From a gamma proteobacterium HdN1 (GTDB taxonomy: Bacteria; Pseudomonadota; Gammaproteobacteria; Pseudomonadales; Ketobacteraceae), in contig FP929140.1 of assembly GCA_000198515.1 (NCBI GenBank), forward strand, positions 2,268,527 through 2,332,526: a DNA stretch of 64,000 nucleotides. The letters are read 5' to 3'. Below, one piece after another: positions 36,528 to 44,586 of this stretch; the stretch's first letter is position 1; the number at the start of each line of letters is the position of its first letter. Position numbers and translations under genes: made by a program. The notes beneath the pieces were generated by a model. The model made no database searches and was not told the DNA's origin. It saw nothing but the letters and a program-made list of their open reading frames with translations.

Positions 36528-37148
36528 TTATTCAGCAGCCGCTGCTTCTTCGCCCGCTGCGCTTCCACGTGGCAGGTAAACAGAAACAACAGGTAGATTG
36601 TGATCCGCGCCCAGCGATAGCTCAACGATGTTCACGCCCGCCGGTAGTTTGATGTCGGCAAGGTGAATGGCGTGGCCGAGAGCCAAGCCGGCAACGTCTA
36701 CTTCCAAGAATTCCGGCAGGTCTTTTGCTAAGCAGCTGATCAGCACTTCGGACAGTTGGTGAGAAATTGCGCCACCTTGGGTTTTGACGCCCACGCACTT
36801 GTCTTCGTTGACGAAGTGTAGCGGTACGACCATCTGGATCTTGCGAGTTGCGTCAACGCGCATAAAGTCAGCATGGGTTGGCGTGTTTCTGGCAGGGTGG
36901 CGTTGCAGGTCTTTCAATACGACCTGAACCGCATTGCCGTCTAAGTTGAGCGTTAAGACGTGCGAGTAAAACGCTTCGTTTTCCAGCGCCTTGACGAGCT
37001 CTTTGTATACAACGGTGATGGTGGCAGGTGCTGCATCGCCGCCATAAATGATTGCAGGGATTTCTGTGCCGGCACGACGCAGGCGGCGGCTCGCACCTTT
37101 CCCCAAGTCAGTACGCAAGCTTGCATTAAGAACAAATGAATCAGCCAT
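36528..37148 (-). CDS. rplY: Ribosomal protein L25/general stress protein Ctc
   Basis: A 206-residue long form of L25: an N-terminal 5S rRNA-binding beta domain (about 1-95, [26 protein letters not shown]) and a C-terminal extension (about 100-190), as in the Ctc proteins of many gammaproteobacteria. The extreme C-terminus is Ala/Glu-rich. It lies 103 nt downstream of prs and 17 nt upstream of pth in the window order of the leftward operon. It binds 5S rRNA in the 50S subunit. Confidence 0.95.
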   Translation of the reverse strand: MADSFVLNASLRTDLGKGASRRLRRAGTEIPAIIYGGDAAPATITVVYKELVKALENEAFYSHVLTLNLDGNAVQVVLKDLQRHPARNTPTHADFMRVDATRKIQMVVPLHFVNEDKCVGVKTQGGAISHQLSEVLISCLAKDLPEFLEVDVAGLALGHAIHLADIKLPAGVNIVELSLGADHNLPVVSVYLPRGSAAGEEAAAAE

Positions 37149-37251
37149 GATGGGCTCCTTTGGGTTGAATATCTGCGCGTTCTTGCGACCAGAACGCGCA
37201 GTTTGCTACGAGTCAAAAAGGTTTTTGACTCAAAAAGCTCAAAAAAAAAAA

Positions 37252-38208
37252 TCAGAAAGATTTAAGCGCAAACATAGCGCTCAGGGATTCTTCATTGTTG
37301 ATGCGGCGCACGCACTCGGCCAACATCGGAGCCAGCGTGAGTGGACGGATTTTCCCGCAAGCTTGCGCAGCGGCACTCAAGGGAATCGTGTCCGTTACCA
37401 CAAGCTCATCCAGTTGCGAAGCTGTGATGTTGCTAATGGCTTTGCCGGATAAAACAGGGTGTGTACAGTAGGCGACCACGCGTGCGGCGCCGTTCGCTTT
37501 GAGCGCAGCAGCGGCGTTACAGAGCGTTCCTGCGGTGTCCACCATGTCGTCTACGAGTAGGCAGGTGCGACCCTCGACGTCGCCAATGATGTGCATGACC
37601 TGCGATTCATTGGCTTTGGAGCGGCGCTTGTCGATGATTGCAAGATCGGTATCTTCTAGCTGCTTGGCGACGGCGCGAGCGCGCACAACGCCACCCACGT
37701 CGGGAGAGACGATCACCACGTTGGGGTAATTGCATTTCTCGATGTCTGCAAGTAGTACCGGTGTGCCGTACACGTTATCGACAGGGATATCAAAAAAGCC
37801 TTGAATCTGATCTGCGTGCAGATCCACGGTCAACACGCGGTCGATCCCGACCGAGGTGATCATGTCTGCCACGACCTTTGCGGTAATCGGGACGCGAGCA
37901 GAACGCACGCGGCGATCTTGGCGAGCGTATCCGAAGTAGGGGATTACCGCAGTGATGCGGCCCGCAGAGGCGCGACGCAGCGCATCCGCCATCACGATCA
38001 GCTCAACGAGGCTATCGTTCGTGGGAGCGCAAGTGGACTGCACGATGAAAACGTCGCTGCCGCGCACGTTCTCGGTAATTTCAATCGCGACTTCACCATC
38101 GCTAAACTTGCCGACCTCTGCCTTGCCCATGGGGATATGCAGGTATTCGACCACTTTTTTGGCTAGCGCCGGAGTGGCGTTACCGCTGAAGACAATCAGA
38201 TTCGACAC
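37252..38208 (-). CDS. prs: Ribose-phosphate pyrophosphokinase
   Basis: A 318-residue protein, the standard length for PRPP synthase. It contains [15 protein letters not shown], the flexible-loop ARQDRR region, [20 protein letters not shown], and the PRPP loop [10 protein letters not shown]. It makes PRPP from ribose 5-phosphate and ATP for nucleotide, His and Trp synthesis. It is preceded by the tRNA-Gln and a tRNA-like remnant, and followed by rplY, the usual gammaproteobacterial order. Confidence 0.96.
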   Translation of the reverse strand: MSNLIVFSGNATPALAKKVVEYLHIPMGKAEVGKFSDGEVAIEITENVRGSDVFIVQSTCAPTNDSLVELIVMADALRRASAGRITAVIPYFGYARQDRRVRSARVPITAKVVADMITSVGIDRVLTVDLHADQIQGFFDIPVDNVYGTPVLLADIEKCNYPNVVIVSPDVGGVVRARAVAKQLEDTDLAIIDKRRSKANESQVMHIIGDVEGRTCLLVDDMVDTAGTLCNAAAALKANGAARVVAYCTHPVLSGKAISNITASQLDELVVTDTIPLSAAAQACGKIRPLTLAPMLAECVRRINNEESLSAMFALKSF

Positions 38209-38262
38209 GGCTTGATACCTTTTTAGTCAATTCAATTGCATAAACAGGTTGCTGTTGCGAGA

Positions 38263-38332
38263 CGCTCGCCGGATTTGAACCTTTGTGTGGTTCTTGAGCG
38301 GCATGAGAGCCTTACCATCGCATCGCGCAGCA
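38263..38332 (-). pseudogene. Degenerate tRNA-like remnant
   Basis: On the minus strand, the order GGTAAGGC (D-loop-like) then GGTTCAAATCC (T-loop-like) occurs with nearly the same spacing (37 vs 36 nt) as in the neighbouring tRNA-Gln. The T-stem, anticodon stem and acceptor stem no longer pair and there is no CCA. It could be a decayed duplicate tRNA. Confidence 0.3.
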
Positions 38333-38426
38333 AATATTTCTGAAAAAAGAAAAACAGAACATGCGCGCGGGCTTGTTCAGGTGGTTTTTCAACTGTTGCG
38401 TAATACGAAGAAAACTGCAGGAGAGA

Positions 38427-38501
38427 TGGCTGGGCTGCCAGGATTCGAACCTGGGAATGCTGGAATCAAAATCCAGTGCCTTACCGCTTGGCGACAGCCC
38501 A
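38427..38501 (-). tRNA. tRNA-Gln (anticodon TTG)
   Basis: A cloverleaf of 75 nt is read on the minus strand: acceptor TGGGCTG pairs with CAGCCCA, D-arm GCCAAGCGGTAAGGC, anticodon arm CTGGATTTTGATTCCAG with TTG anticodon, T-arm CCAGGTTCGAATCCTGG, and an encoded CCA end. It lies between ispE and prs, the conserved position for a tRNA-Gln in gammaproteobacteria. Confidence 0.95.
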
Positions 38502-38615
38502 TCAAACAGAGAGTTAAACCTGCCAGATTTCAGGGTGCGAAGGATACCTTAAAATCGGTTCGGTTTATAGTGAAATTGCTCGCAATTTTTAACGTGTGGA
38601 ACGGCGGCAAGTATA

Positions 38616-39509
38616 TCAGCCTAAGTTTGAAAGATCAGCGTGCAAAGGAGAAAAATTTGCGCCTTTAGCGATGATCCAGCGAGTGTTCTTAAAACCCGAC
38701 TTCAAACGTTCTGCTTCTAATGCCTTCCACGCCTGCTCCGCGAGGAGCTGAGAGTGGAAACTACCAAAAACACACGCTCCTGTGCCCGTCATTCTAGGTT
38801 TGCAGTAACGCTCAAGAGCGAGCATGGCTGCGTTGACTTCTGGGTACAGTTTTCTGGTGATAGGCTCAAAATCGTTGTGGCCTTCGCCCCCCAGAAAGCC
38901 GCGTAATGTAATGGCGGCGGAGTTTCTTGTCAAATCTTTTTCCTGAAACAAGCGCGCTGTAGGAACATGGCAAGGCGGAATTCCCAGCACATACCACGGT
39001 TCTTCAAGGATGACGTTCTCAAAGCGTTCGCCAACGCCTTCGGCCAGCGCAGCTCGCCCATGAATGAAGATCGGTACGTCGGCACCTAAGGACAGGCCAA
39101 GCCGAATGAGTGCATCACCATCCAAGTGAAGCCCCCACAGCCGATTGAGAACCAGTAGTGTGGTGGCAGCATTGGAGGAGCCGCCGCCTAAGCCGCCGCC
39201 TGCCGGGATAGACTTTGCTACTTGGATGCTAGCGCCTCGCCGCGTCGGAGCCGTATGATCGGGCGTTGGCACCTGCTGAAGCAGCTCCGCCGCGCGATAG
39301 ATCAGGTTTTCATGAGGTGCGACGCCTAAATCAGGGCAATCCAATACAATCTGCGAATCGTTCCTTGGAGTAAACGAGAGCGTGTCGCACAGGTCGATAA
39401 ACTGGAATAGCGTTTGCAGGTCGTGGTAGCCATCGGGCCGCTGGCCTGTGATGTGCAAAAAAAGGTTGAGTTTGGCGGGGGAGCGCACAGTGATGGTGGT
39501 GAAGGACAT
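38616..39509 (-). CDS. ispE: 4-diphosphocytidyl-2-C-methyl-D-erythritol kinase
   Basis: ATG 39509 gives 297 residues; the frame continues upstream into lolB without homology. The GHMP kinase motifs are VRSPAKLNLFLHITGQRPDGYH at the N-terminus, the ATP loop IPAGGGLGGGSSNAATTLL and the C-terminal MTGTGACVFG. It phosphorylates CDP-methylerythritol in the MEP isoprenoid pathway. It starts 14 nt after lolB, and the tRNA-Gln follows downstream. Confidence 0.94.
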   Translation of the reverse strand: MSFTTITVRSPAKLNLFLHITGQRPDGYHDLQTLFQFIDLCDTLSFTPRNDSQIVLDCPDLGVAPHENLIYRAAELLQQVPTPDHTAPTRRGASIQVAKSIPAGGGLGGGSSNAATTLLVLNRLWGLHLDGDALIRLGLSLGADVPIFIHGRAALAEGVGERFENVILEEPWYVLGIPPCHVPTARLFQEKDLTRNSAAITLRGFLGGEGHNDFEPITRKLYPEVNAAMLALERYCKPRMTGTGACVFGSFHSQLLAEQAWKALEAERLKSGFKNTRWIIAKGANFSPLHADLSNLG

Positions 39510-39523
39510 AGCGAGTTTTCTGG

Positions 39524-40219
39524 CTACCGATTCCTGTTTGGCGCGTGCGTCCACTCTTTTGCGATCAGCGTAAGCCGCATTTCTGGGCCTTGTAGGCGGA
39601 TGCGAGTTGGAAGCAGGGTGCCTAGCTGGTGCTGATAATTGGAGTAGGTGAGCGTCCACTGATTCTGTTGTAGGCGCAGTAATGTATGTTCGTCGCTCAC
39701 GGTCAGCCGTTCTTGGTTGGACGCAGATGGCATCCCCTTAATCCATAGATACAGTTGGCTGACGGGTAGCTCGATGCCGGTGTGTTCCAGCAAAAGTTGT
39801 TCTGGGGATTCCGCCACAAAAGTTTCGCCGCGATTGGAATGCAGGCGGGCGCCTTGGGCGTTGCCCTCAATAATTGTTGCGCCCTGTCCTAGTGGCCCCG
39901 TCAGGGTGATATGAAAGGAGTCACGCGACTGTACCCAGTCAATATAAGCGCTGCCGGAATCTTTCGCGCCCACATAACCGATTTTGCCGCGCATGCGCCA
40001 GTCTTGCAGCTTGTGTAGCGCCACCAAGTGTTCGTTCCAGCTGGTTTCGGTAGCACTTGGTGCGGGCGTTGGTCGTGTTGGAAGGATTTGGCAGCCGCTA
40101 AGCGCAAAGATCAGCCCGATCAGCAGACCTTGTAGTGGGCGAGAGGCAAGCCATCGCTGGGCAAGCCTTTGTAGGAGAGGGAGGGCGGTGAAAACGGGTG
40201 TGAGTGCGTGACTGCGCAT
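39524..40219 (-). CDS. lolB: Outer-membrane lipoprotein receptor LolB
   Basis: About 231 residues from ATG 40219 (an upstream TTG at 40234 is possible). The lipoprotein signal ends in FALSGC. The mature part shows the LolB pattern: LQDWRMRGKIGYVGAKDSGSAYIDWVQS, then YLWIKGMPS (the loop needed for membrane insertion in LolB) and LRLQQNQWTLTYSNYQ. It receives lipoproteins from LolA and inserts them into the outer membrane. It is followed by ispE 14 nt later. Confidence 0.9.
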   Translation of the reverse strand: MRSHALTPVFTALPLLQRLAQRWLASRPLQGLLIGLIFALSGCQILPTRPTPAPSATETSWNEHLVALHKLQDWRMRGKIGYVGAKDSGSAYIDWVQSRDSFHITLTGPLGQGATIIEGNAQGARLHSNRGETFVAESPEQLLLEHTGIELPVSQLYLWIKGMPSASNQERLTVSDEHTLLRLQQNQWTLTYSNYQHQLGTLLPTRIRLQGPEMRLTLIAKEWTHAPNRNR

Positions 40220-40309
40220 GGTTGGGCGGCTCAATTGGCTGCAACGATCGGTCGATCAATGTCTGGGGTAAGCTTGGTTGAAATCGCTGGAAGCATATGC
40301 CGGAAGCCC

Positions 40310-42055
40310 TTAATGGGTTAAGGCTTGCGACGCTTTAGAGCGTTCAACTGCGTTCAAAATTAGCGGGTTGTTGGGTGATTTTTTGAGCGCATCGTTCCAA
40401 ACCTGTGCAGCATCTTTCTGATTGCCGGAGGCCCAGAGCGCTTCGCCCAAATGTGCTGCAACTTCAGGGTCTGGAAAGTCTTTGTAGGCGGCTCGGAGTA
40501 GTTCCACTGCGCCGGTAAGGTCGCCGCGCCGAAACTTCACCCATCCCATGCTATCCAAGACTGCAGGGTTGTTGGGGGTAAGGCTAAGTGCCTTGCTGAT
40601 CAATTGGTAGGCTTCATCTAAGCGGATGTTGCGATCGGCGAGCGTATATCCTAATGCGTTCATTGCGTCCGCGTTGTTCGGGTCAAGCGCGAGGATCTTG
40701 CGCATGGTTTGTTCCATTGGCTCCCATTGATCCATGTCGCCATACATCATCCCCTTTGCGTAAAGTACGCTCAGATTCTCGGGATATTGCTCTGCGGTTT
40801 GTTCGAGCACATTGAGCGCGTCGGATTTGCGGCCTGCTGCCGAGAGAATTTCGCTCTCCATCATGTAAAGCTGCAGACTATCTTGCGGCGCGCGCTGTCG
40901 CGCTCGTGCGAGCGTCTGGCAGGCTTCGTCAACCTGCTTGTCGGATGCGAGCAGTGCGGCCATTTGCATACGAGCTGCGGTGAATAGTGGCCCTTCGTTG
41001 ACAAGGCTGAACTGTTCAACCGCTTCGCTGTTGCGGTGTTGCGCGGCGGCGATTCTGCCCAGATAGGTGTGCGCCTCGTTGCTACGTTCCGTATCGACAA
41101 GTTTCTTGAGTTGGGTTTCGGCAACGCCCTCGGCGTCGTTTTCCCATGCGACCAGTGCGAGTGATAGAGCAAGGTCGGTATCTTCTGGGAATTGTGCAAC
41201 CAAGCGGCTGAATTCTTTTTGTGCGTCGTCGATGCGCTTTTGGCGCAGCAGCAGACGTGCGTAAGAAAGACCGAGGCGTTTGCTGTCGGGTTGCTGCTTG
41301 ACTGCGTGAGCAAGCGCTTTACGCGCGGCTTTCGTTCCGCCACGTTCTTCTAGCAGTCGTGCCTTTGCGATGATTGCGTTGACATAGGTCGGCTCAAGCT
41401 CCAAGGCGCGATCGATGTCGTCCAAGCCTTGGGTGTTGTCTTGCTCATGCCGAATGAGGCCACGGGTAAACCAGATTTGTGCATTTTCTGGGTACTTGCT
41501 CACAAGCTCGTTTAAGCGCCCTGCCACTCGCGAGAGCGTTTGCGGATCAGCATGTCGTGTGGCGTTTAGCAGAAAGTCAAAGTTCAGTTCAATGCCTCGC
41601 GACAACAGCGCGTCAATATGATCCATTGCAGGGTCAAGGCGATTAAAGCGAATCAGCAGGGTGGCTGCGGCTTCGTGCGCGGCAGGATTATTGGGATCCA
41701 CTTTAGCCCACAGCAGGGCTGCGTCTAGTGCTTGCTGATCTGCACCGAGGTAGCGTGCAATGGAGGTGGCTCTTTCCGCTACCGCAGGGTCGCGGGTTCG
41801 GTGCGCAGTTTGCAGGTAGGTGCTAAGCGCAAGATCCGCGCGATCGCGTTTGCCCGCAAACTCTGCTACCAGCAATTCAAACAGCGTTTCTGGATCAAAG
41901 GGCCGAGTTTCGGCAACTTTACTTTCCGCATGGTTTTCAGCTTGCTGTGATGATGGTTGTGCGGCTGCTGCTGGCGGCTGCGTTGGTTCCGTTGCGCAGC
42001 CGCTCATCATGAGCACAAACGGGAGGCTAAGGGTCGCTTGACGTAAAGTGTTCAT
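40310..42055 (-). CDS. Large TPR lipoprotein upstream of lolB
   Basis: ATG 42055 (MNTLRQATLS) starts a lipoprotein signal ending in MMSGC; about 581 residues. Many TPR units fill residues about 70-570 (for example WFTRGLIRHEQDNTQGLDDI and AMNALGYTLADRNIRLDEAY). Orthologous TPR genes sit beside lolB-ispE in pseudomonads and related bacteria, usually divergent from hemA. Here hemA lies 2.5 kb away because of the toxin-antitoxin island. The role is unknown, presumably a scaffold in envelope assembly. Confidence 0.85.
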   Translation of the reverse strand: MNTLRQATLSLPFVLMMSGCATEPTQPPAAAAQPSSQQAENHAESKVAETRPFDPETLFELLVAEFAGKRDRADLALSTYLQTAHRTRDPAVAERATSIARYLGADQQALDAALLWAKVDPNNPAAHEAAATLLIRFNRLDPAMDHIDALLSRGIELNFDFLLNATRHADPQTLSRVAGRLNELVSKYPENAQIWFTRGLIRHEQDNTQGLDDIDRALELEPTYVNAIIAKARLLEERGGTKAARKALAHAVKQQPDSKRLGLSYARLLLRQKRIDDAQKEFSRLVAQFPEDTDLALSLALVAWENDAEGVAETQLKKLVDTERSNEAHTYLGRIAAAQHRNSEAVEQFSLVNEGPLFTAARMQMAALLASDKQVDEACQTLARARQRAPQDSLQLYMMESEILSAAGRKSDALNVLEQTAEQYPENLSVLYAKGMMYGDMDQWEPMEQTMRKILALDPNNADAMNALGYTLADRNIRLDEAYQLISKALSLTPNNPAVLDSMGWVKFRRGDLTGAVELLRAAYKDFPDPEVAAHLGEALWASGNQKDAAQVWNDALKKSPNNPLILNAVERSKASQALTH

Positions 42056-42230
42056 GGATCGGTTGCGCGAAGCTCGGCGAAAGCCTGATGGCAGGCAGAA
42101 AAGGGTCATCAAAGTCGGAACCTAGCGGCCTCGCGACGAGGCGGTGTATGCGTCGAGTGCAATTGATGGCGGCAAGGTATTGTAGTGCTTTTCGTTTAGA
42201 TATGCTTGCTATCCTAAGGGGATTTTTTAT

Positions 42231-42273
42231 TCCGCATGGATCTGGGGTGGGGGGTATGCTGATTTGGAGTCAA
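42231..42273. repeat. Left copy of an imperfect 43-bp direct repeat
   Basis: It begins TCCGCATGGATCTGGGGTGG, continues to CAA at 42273, and matches 44360-44402 in the same orientation with a few substitutions and one-base gaps. It includes the ribosome site GGAG of the following antitoxin gene. The two copies bound the 2.1-kb island between the TPR gene and hemA. Confidence 0.7.
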
Positions 42274-42276
42274 TCG

Positions 42277-42564
42277 ATGAAGAGCGATAGGGCACAAGCA
42301 ACAACCAAGGTGCTGACTGCACACATACCACTACCTATGGCCGACAAAGTTGACCAGATAGCCGCTCGCCTTGAACGTTCACGGGGCTGGATCATGAAGC
42401 AGGCTCTTTCTGCTTGGATCGCCCAAGAAGAGGATCGTGATCGCCTGACCCAAGAGGCGTTGGCAGATGTGGATGCTGGTCGAGTGATTGATCACCTAGA
42501 AGTGCAAGCTTGGGCTGACAGGCTCAGTACTGACCAGCCACTGCCGGGGCCGGTGCTGCGTTGA
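42277..42564 (+). CDS. ParD/CopG-like ribbon-helix-helix antitoxin
   Basis: 95 residues from ATG 42277 with GGAG 7 nt upstream. The ribbon-helix-helix domain is near the N-terminus (TKVLTAHIPLPMADKVDQIA, then RSRGWIMKQALSAWI). The acidic C-terminus (RLTQEALADVDAGRVIDHLEV) is the toxin-wrapping part of ParD-like antitoxins. It overlaps the next gene by 4 nt. It would autorepress the pair and neutralise the toxin. Confidence 0.82.
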   Translation: MKSDRAQATTKVLTAHIPLPMADKVDQIAARLERSRGWIMKQALSAWIAQEEDRDRLTQEALADVDAGRVIDHLEVQAWADRLSTDQPLPGPVLR

Positions 42565-42827
42565 TGGAGCTGAAATGGACCAGCAAGGCGCTCTCTGATT
42601 TGTCACGCTTGTATGAATTTCTGGCTCTGGCTAACAAGCCCGCTGCGGCTCGGGCGGTGCAGGCCCTGACCATACTGCTAACCAACTCGCGTATTGGAGA
42701 GCAACTGTTTCAGTTCGAGCTACGCGAGGTTAGGAGGATTTTGGTTGGAGAGTACGAGGTTCGTTACGAGATCCTTGATTCGATCATCTACGTGCTGCGG
42801 CTGTGGCACACCCGAGAAAATCGTTGA
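42561..42827 (+). CDS. ParE/RelE-superfamily toxin
   Basis: An 88-residue basic protein with the RelE/ParE fold pattern: ELKWTSKALSDLSRLYEFLA at the N-terminus, helical centre AARAVQALTILL, and C-terminal REVRRILVGEYEVRYEILDSIIYVLRLWHTRENR. This matches ParE-type gyrase toxins. ATG start inside the antitoxin stop (ATGA type overlap). The final codons run into a 16-bp inverted repeat (42824-42909). Host target is inferred, not shown. Confidence 0.84.
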   Translation: MMELKWTSKALSDLSRLYEFLALANKPAAARAVQALTILLTNSRIGEQLFQFELREVRRILVGEYEVRYEILDSIIYVLRLWHTRENR

Positions 42828-42909
42828 ACAAACGCCCGCGCATTCCCCTTCCTAGCACTCTTGAGCGAAGCGATTAGCGCAGGAGAGGGTCAAGCGGGCG
42901 TTTGTTCAA
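42824..42909. repeat. 16-bp inverted repeat, 54-nt spacer
   Basis: TTGAACAAACGCCCGC (42824-42839) and GCGGGCGTTTGTTCAA (42894-42909) are perfect inverted copies. The first arm includes the parE stop codon. A TnpB remnant begins at the second arm's end. It could be a terminator for parDE or a palindromic end of the IS605-type element. Confidence 0.75.
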
Positions 42910-42912
42910 ACC

Positions 42913-43224
42913 GTGCTTGGCGCTCGTATTCAAGAGGGGCTTGCTGGCAATGTGTCTACCATATTTTTAGCCACCCAAGTGGCTGATCGGTTCTATCCGA
43001 GCAGCAAGACGTGTGCCGGATACAAACTCGAAACCCTGCCGCAAGCTGTTCGGGAATGGACGTGTCCGCAATGCGGCAGGATTCGTGACCGGGATGTGAG
43101 CGCTGCGGTCACCTTTAATGACGGCACCTATGGCGAGGTTTGCATTGCAGATAGACTATTTTGGTGTTTTTTGTGGCCCCCCCCCTTGCGCACACGCATT
43201 CAAAAAAGCAAAATGAATGCGTAG
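42913..43224 (+). pseudogene. IS200/IS605-family TnpB, C-terminal remnant
   Basis: Residues 27-80 of the reading frame keep the end of TnpB: DRFYPSSKTCAGYKLETLP, then WTCPQCGRIRDRDVSAAVTF, i.e. the zinc-finger half WxCPxCG and the terminal RuvC Asp motif (RDRDxxAA). The first Cys pair is damaged (CAGY instead of CxxC) and the N-terminal two thirds are absent. It is a dead fragment, no active transposase or RNA-guided nuclease. It lies between the two toxin-antitoxin pairs and points to IS605-mediated assembly of this island. Confidence 0.8.
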
Positions 43225-43235
43225 AATGCATTTTT
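43195..43235 (+). promoter_or_regulatory. Inverted repeats upstream of the FitA/VapB-like gene
   Basis: CGCATTC (43195-43201) and GAATGCG (43215-43221) flank 13 nt, and GAATGCATTTTT (43224-43235) follows. Such symmetric GAATGC words are a likely autoregulatory operator for the ribbon-helix-helix antitoxin whose start is at 43249. Confidence 0.5.
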
Positions 43236-43248
43236 ATGAGGTGATGCT

Positions 43249-43503
43249 ATGGCAATGCTAACAGTGCGCAATCTGCCCGACGACGTGCACCGCGCGTTAC
43301 GGGTGCGGGCTGCCCAACATGGGCGCAGCACCGAGGCCGAGGTTCGCGAGATTCTGGCAACCGCAGTCAAACCAGAGACACGCGTTCGCTTGGGTGAAGC
43401 CTTGGCAGCATTAGGCCGTAAGATCGGCCTAACGAACGAGGATTTCGAAGTCTTTGAGCAGGTGAGAGACAAGACACCAGCCGAGCCGCTGAGGTTTGAA
43501 TGA
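43249..43503 (+). CDS. FitA/VapB-like antitoxin
   Basis: An 84-residue protein whose first 45 residues are a ribbon-helix-helix domain: MAMLTVRNLPDDVHRALRVR, then HGRSTEAEVREILATAV, typical of FitA. The C-terminal part (about 50-84) would clamp the PIN toxin. GAGG lies 7 nt before the ATG. Its stop overlaps the toxin start (ATGA), so both are coupled. It likely binds the GAATGC repeats upstream. Confidence 0.86.
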   Translation: MAMLTVRNLPDDVHRALRVRAAQHGRSTEAEVREILATAVKPETRVRLGEALAALGRKIGLTNEDFEVFEQVRDKTPAEPLRFE

Positions 43504-43928
43504 TCGTCCTCGATACCAACGTTGTTTCCGAGGCGATGAAACCTGAGCCGCACAAAGCCGTACGTGCTTGGTTGAACGATCAAGTCGCCGAAACGCTGTA
43601 CCTGTCTAGCGTGACGCTGGCTGAGCTGCTGTTTGGCATCGCGGCGCTCCCGGCTGGCAAACGCAAGAACATGCTGGCGCAGTCCCTTGACGGTCTAACG
43701 GGGCTGTTCAAGGATCGGGTGCTGCCATTCGACACCGATGCAGCACGGCACTATGCTGAACTGGCTGTGATAGCCAAGACTAGCGGGCGCGGCTTCCCAA
43801 CGCCTGATGGGTACATCGCCGCAATCGCGGCCTCGCGGGACTTCATCGTGGCGACACGCGACACCACCCCTTTCGAAGCAGCCGGTGTATCCGTCATCAA
43901 TCCGTGGATAGAGGCAGGGCGTTTATAG
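43500..43928 (+). CDS. FitB/VapC-like PIN-domain toxin
   Basis: A 142-residue PIN ribonuclease. Acidic metal ligands are visible: D5 (IVLDTNVVSEAM), E in SSVTLAELLFG (about 42), D in FPTPDGYIAA (about 102) and D in ATRDTTPF (about 121). The set is complete, so it is probably active. Known role: cleavage of tRNA or other RNA when freed from the antitoxin, stabilising the surrounding DNA. It is followed by small gene debris. Confidence 0.9.
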   Translation: MIVLDTNVVSEAMKPEPHKAVRAWLNDQVAETLYLSSVTLAELLFGIAALPAGKRKNMLAQSLDGLTGLFKDRVLPFDTDAARHYAELAVIAKTSGRGFPTPDGYIAAIAASRDFIVATRDTTPFEAAGVSVINPWIEAGRL

Positions 43929-43977
43929 CCCTGTTTCAACCCTGAAATCCGGATACCCGAAATAAAAGGAGTGAATC

Positions 43978-44073
43978 ATGCAAAGCATGACCATTGAACA
44001 GCTACGCGCAGCATGCGATGCCGGCGGCGTGGAAATTTTGCGAGCGAAACACGCGGCGCAGCAAATGCCGTGA
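43978..44073 (+). pseudogene. 31-codon remnant of a small plasmid-type gene
   Basis: ATG 43978 has AAAGGAG 7 nt upstream and opens a 31-residue frame (MQSMTIEQLRAACDAGGVEI then KHAAQQMP) that ends early. The beginning resembles ParC/StbC-type small partition-associated proteins (MxxMTxEQLRAAxxAGGV), which are about 100 residues, so this looks truncated after about 18 codons. The identification is from memory of the family and is weak. Confidence 0.35.
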
Positions 44074-44163
44074 CGCTATACGAGACATCACGATGAACTC
44101 ACTTTCTGCGAATAAAGCCACACCCTATCTAGAACAGCCAGAAATCGTCTGGAATCGGGGCGA

Positions 44164-44355
44164 CTAGCCGTGCTTCAGCCAGTCGCCTAAGTTAGTATTC
44201 CGTTCCTTACAAGCTCTTTCCCGCTTTCTTCCCTTATTTATTTCCTCAATTTCACGCGAAGAAAGTGTTCTGTAAAGATAGGTACCGCAATGTTTACAAA
44301 CAAAAACCCTTCCATCATCGTCGAAGCCTTCGGCTCCAAAATCTTTTCGGCTCAT
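44164..44355 (-). CDS. Small hypothetical Cys-containing protein
   Basis: A 63-residue reading frame from ATG 44355 with one CxxC (FVCKHCGTYLYRTL) and a later Cys in a basic region (RKRERACKERN), a possible half zinc finger. The ribosome site is weak (CGGA). It lies beside the right copy of the direct repeat. It may be a real small gene or a remnant; function unknown. Confidence 0.38.
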   Translation of the reverse strand: MSRKDFGAEGFDDDGRVFVCKHCGTYLYRTLSSREIEEINKGRKRERACKERNTNLGDWLKHG

Positions 44356-44359
44356 TGAA

Positions 44360-44402
44360 TCCGCATGGGTCTGGGGTGGGGTGTTAAGCTGATACGGATC
44401 AA
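44360..44402. repeat. Right copy of the imperfect 43-bp direct repeat
   Basis: Starts TCCGCATGGGTCTGGGGTGG and ends with TCAA; the same order as 42231-42273. The copies differ in about seven positions. It lies about 185 nt before hemA. Confidence 0.7.
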
Positions 44403-44512
44403 ACAACGGATACCACTTTGATACTGAGCGTGACAATAAGCTCGTGTTATACTTGCACGGCGCCATCCACATGCAGCAGTTGGCGGGCATTGCCTCTACT
44501 TGGTTCTACTTC

Positions 44513-44546
44513 ATAGTGGTAAAATCAGGATAGTGGTAAGATCAGG
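44513..44546 (+). repeat. 17-bp tandem repeat in the hemA leader
   Basis: ATAGTGGTAAAATCAGG (44513-44529) is followed directly by ATAGTGGTAAGATCAGG (44530-44546), 16 of 17 identical, 40 nt before the hemA start. Each copy contains a -10-like TAAAAT/TAAGAT word. Confidence 0.75.
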
Positions 44547-44586
44547 TGATACGACCGTACCGTAAAGCGCTGGATATTCATTTGTC

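Noticed and set aside
38263-38332. A second functional tRNA
   Set aside because: Acceptor, anticodon and T stems do not pair and no CCA end is encoded; kept only as a possible remnant.
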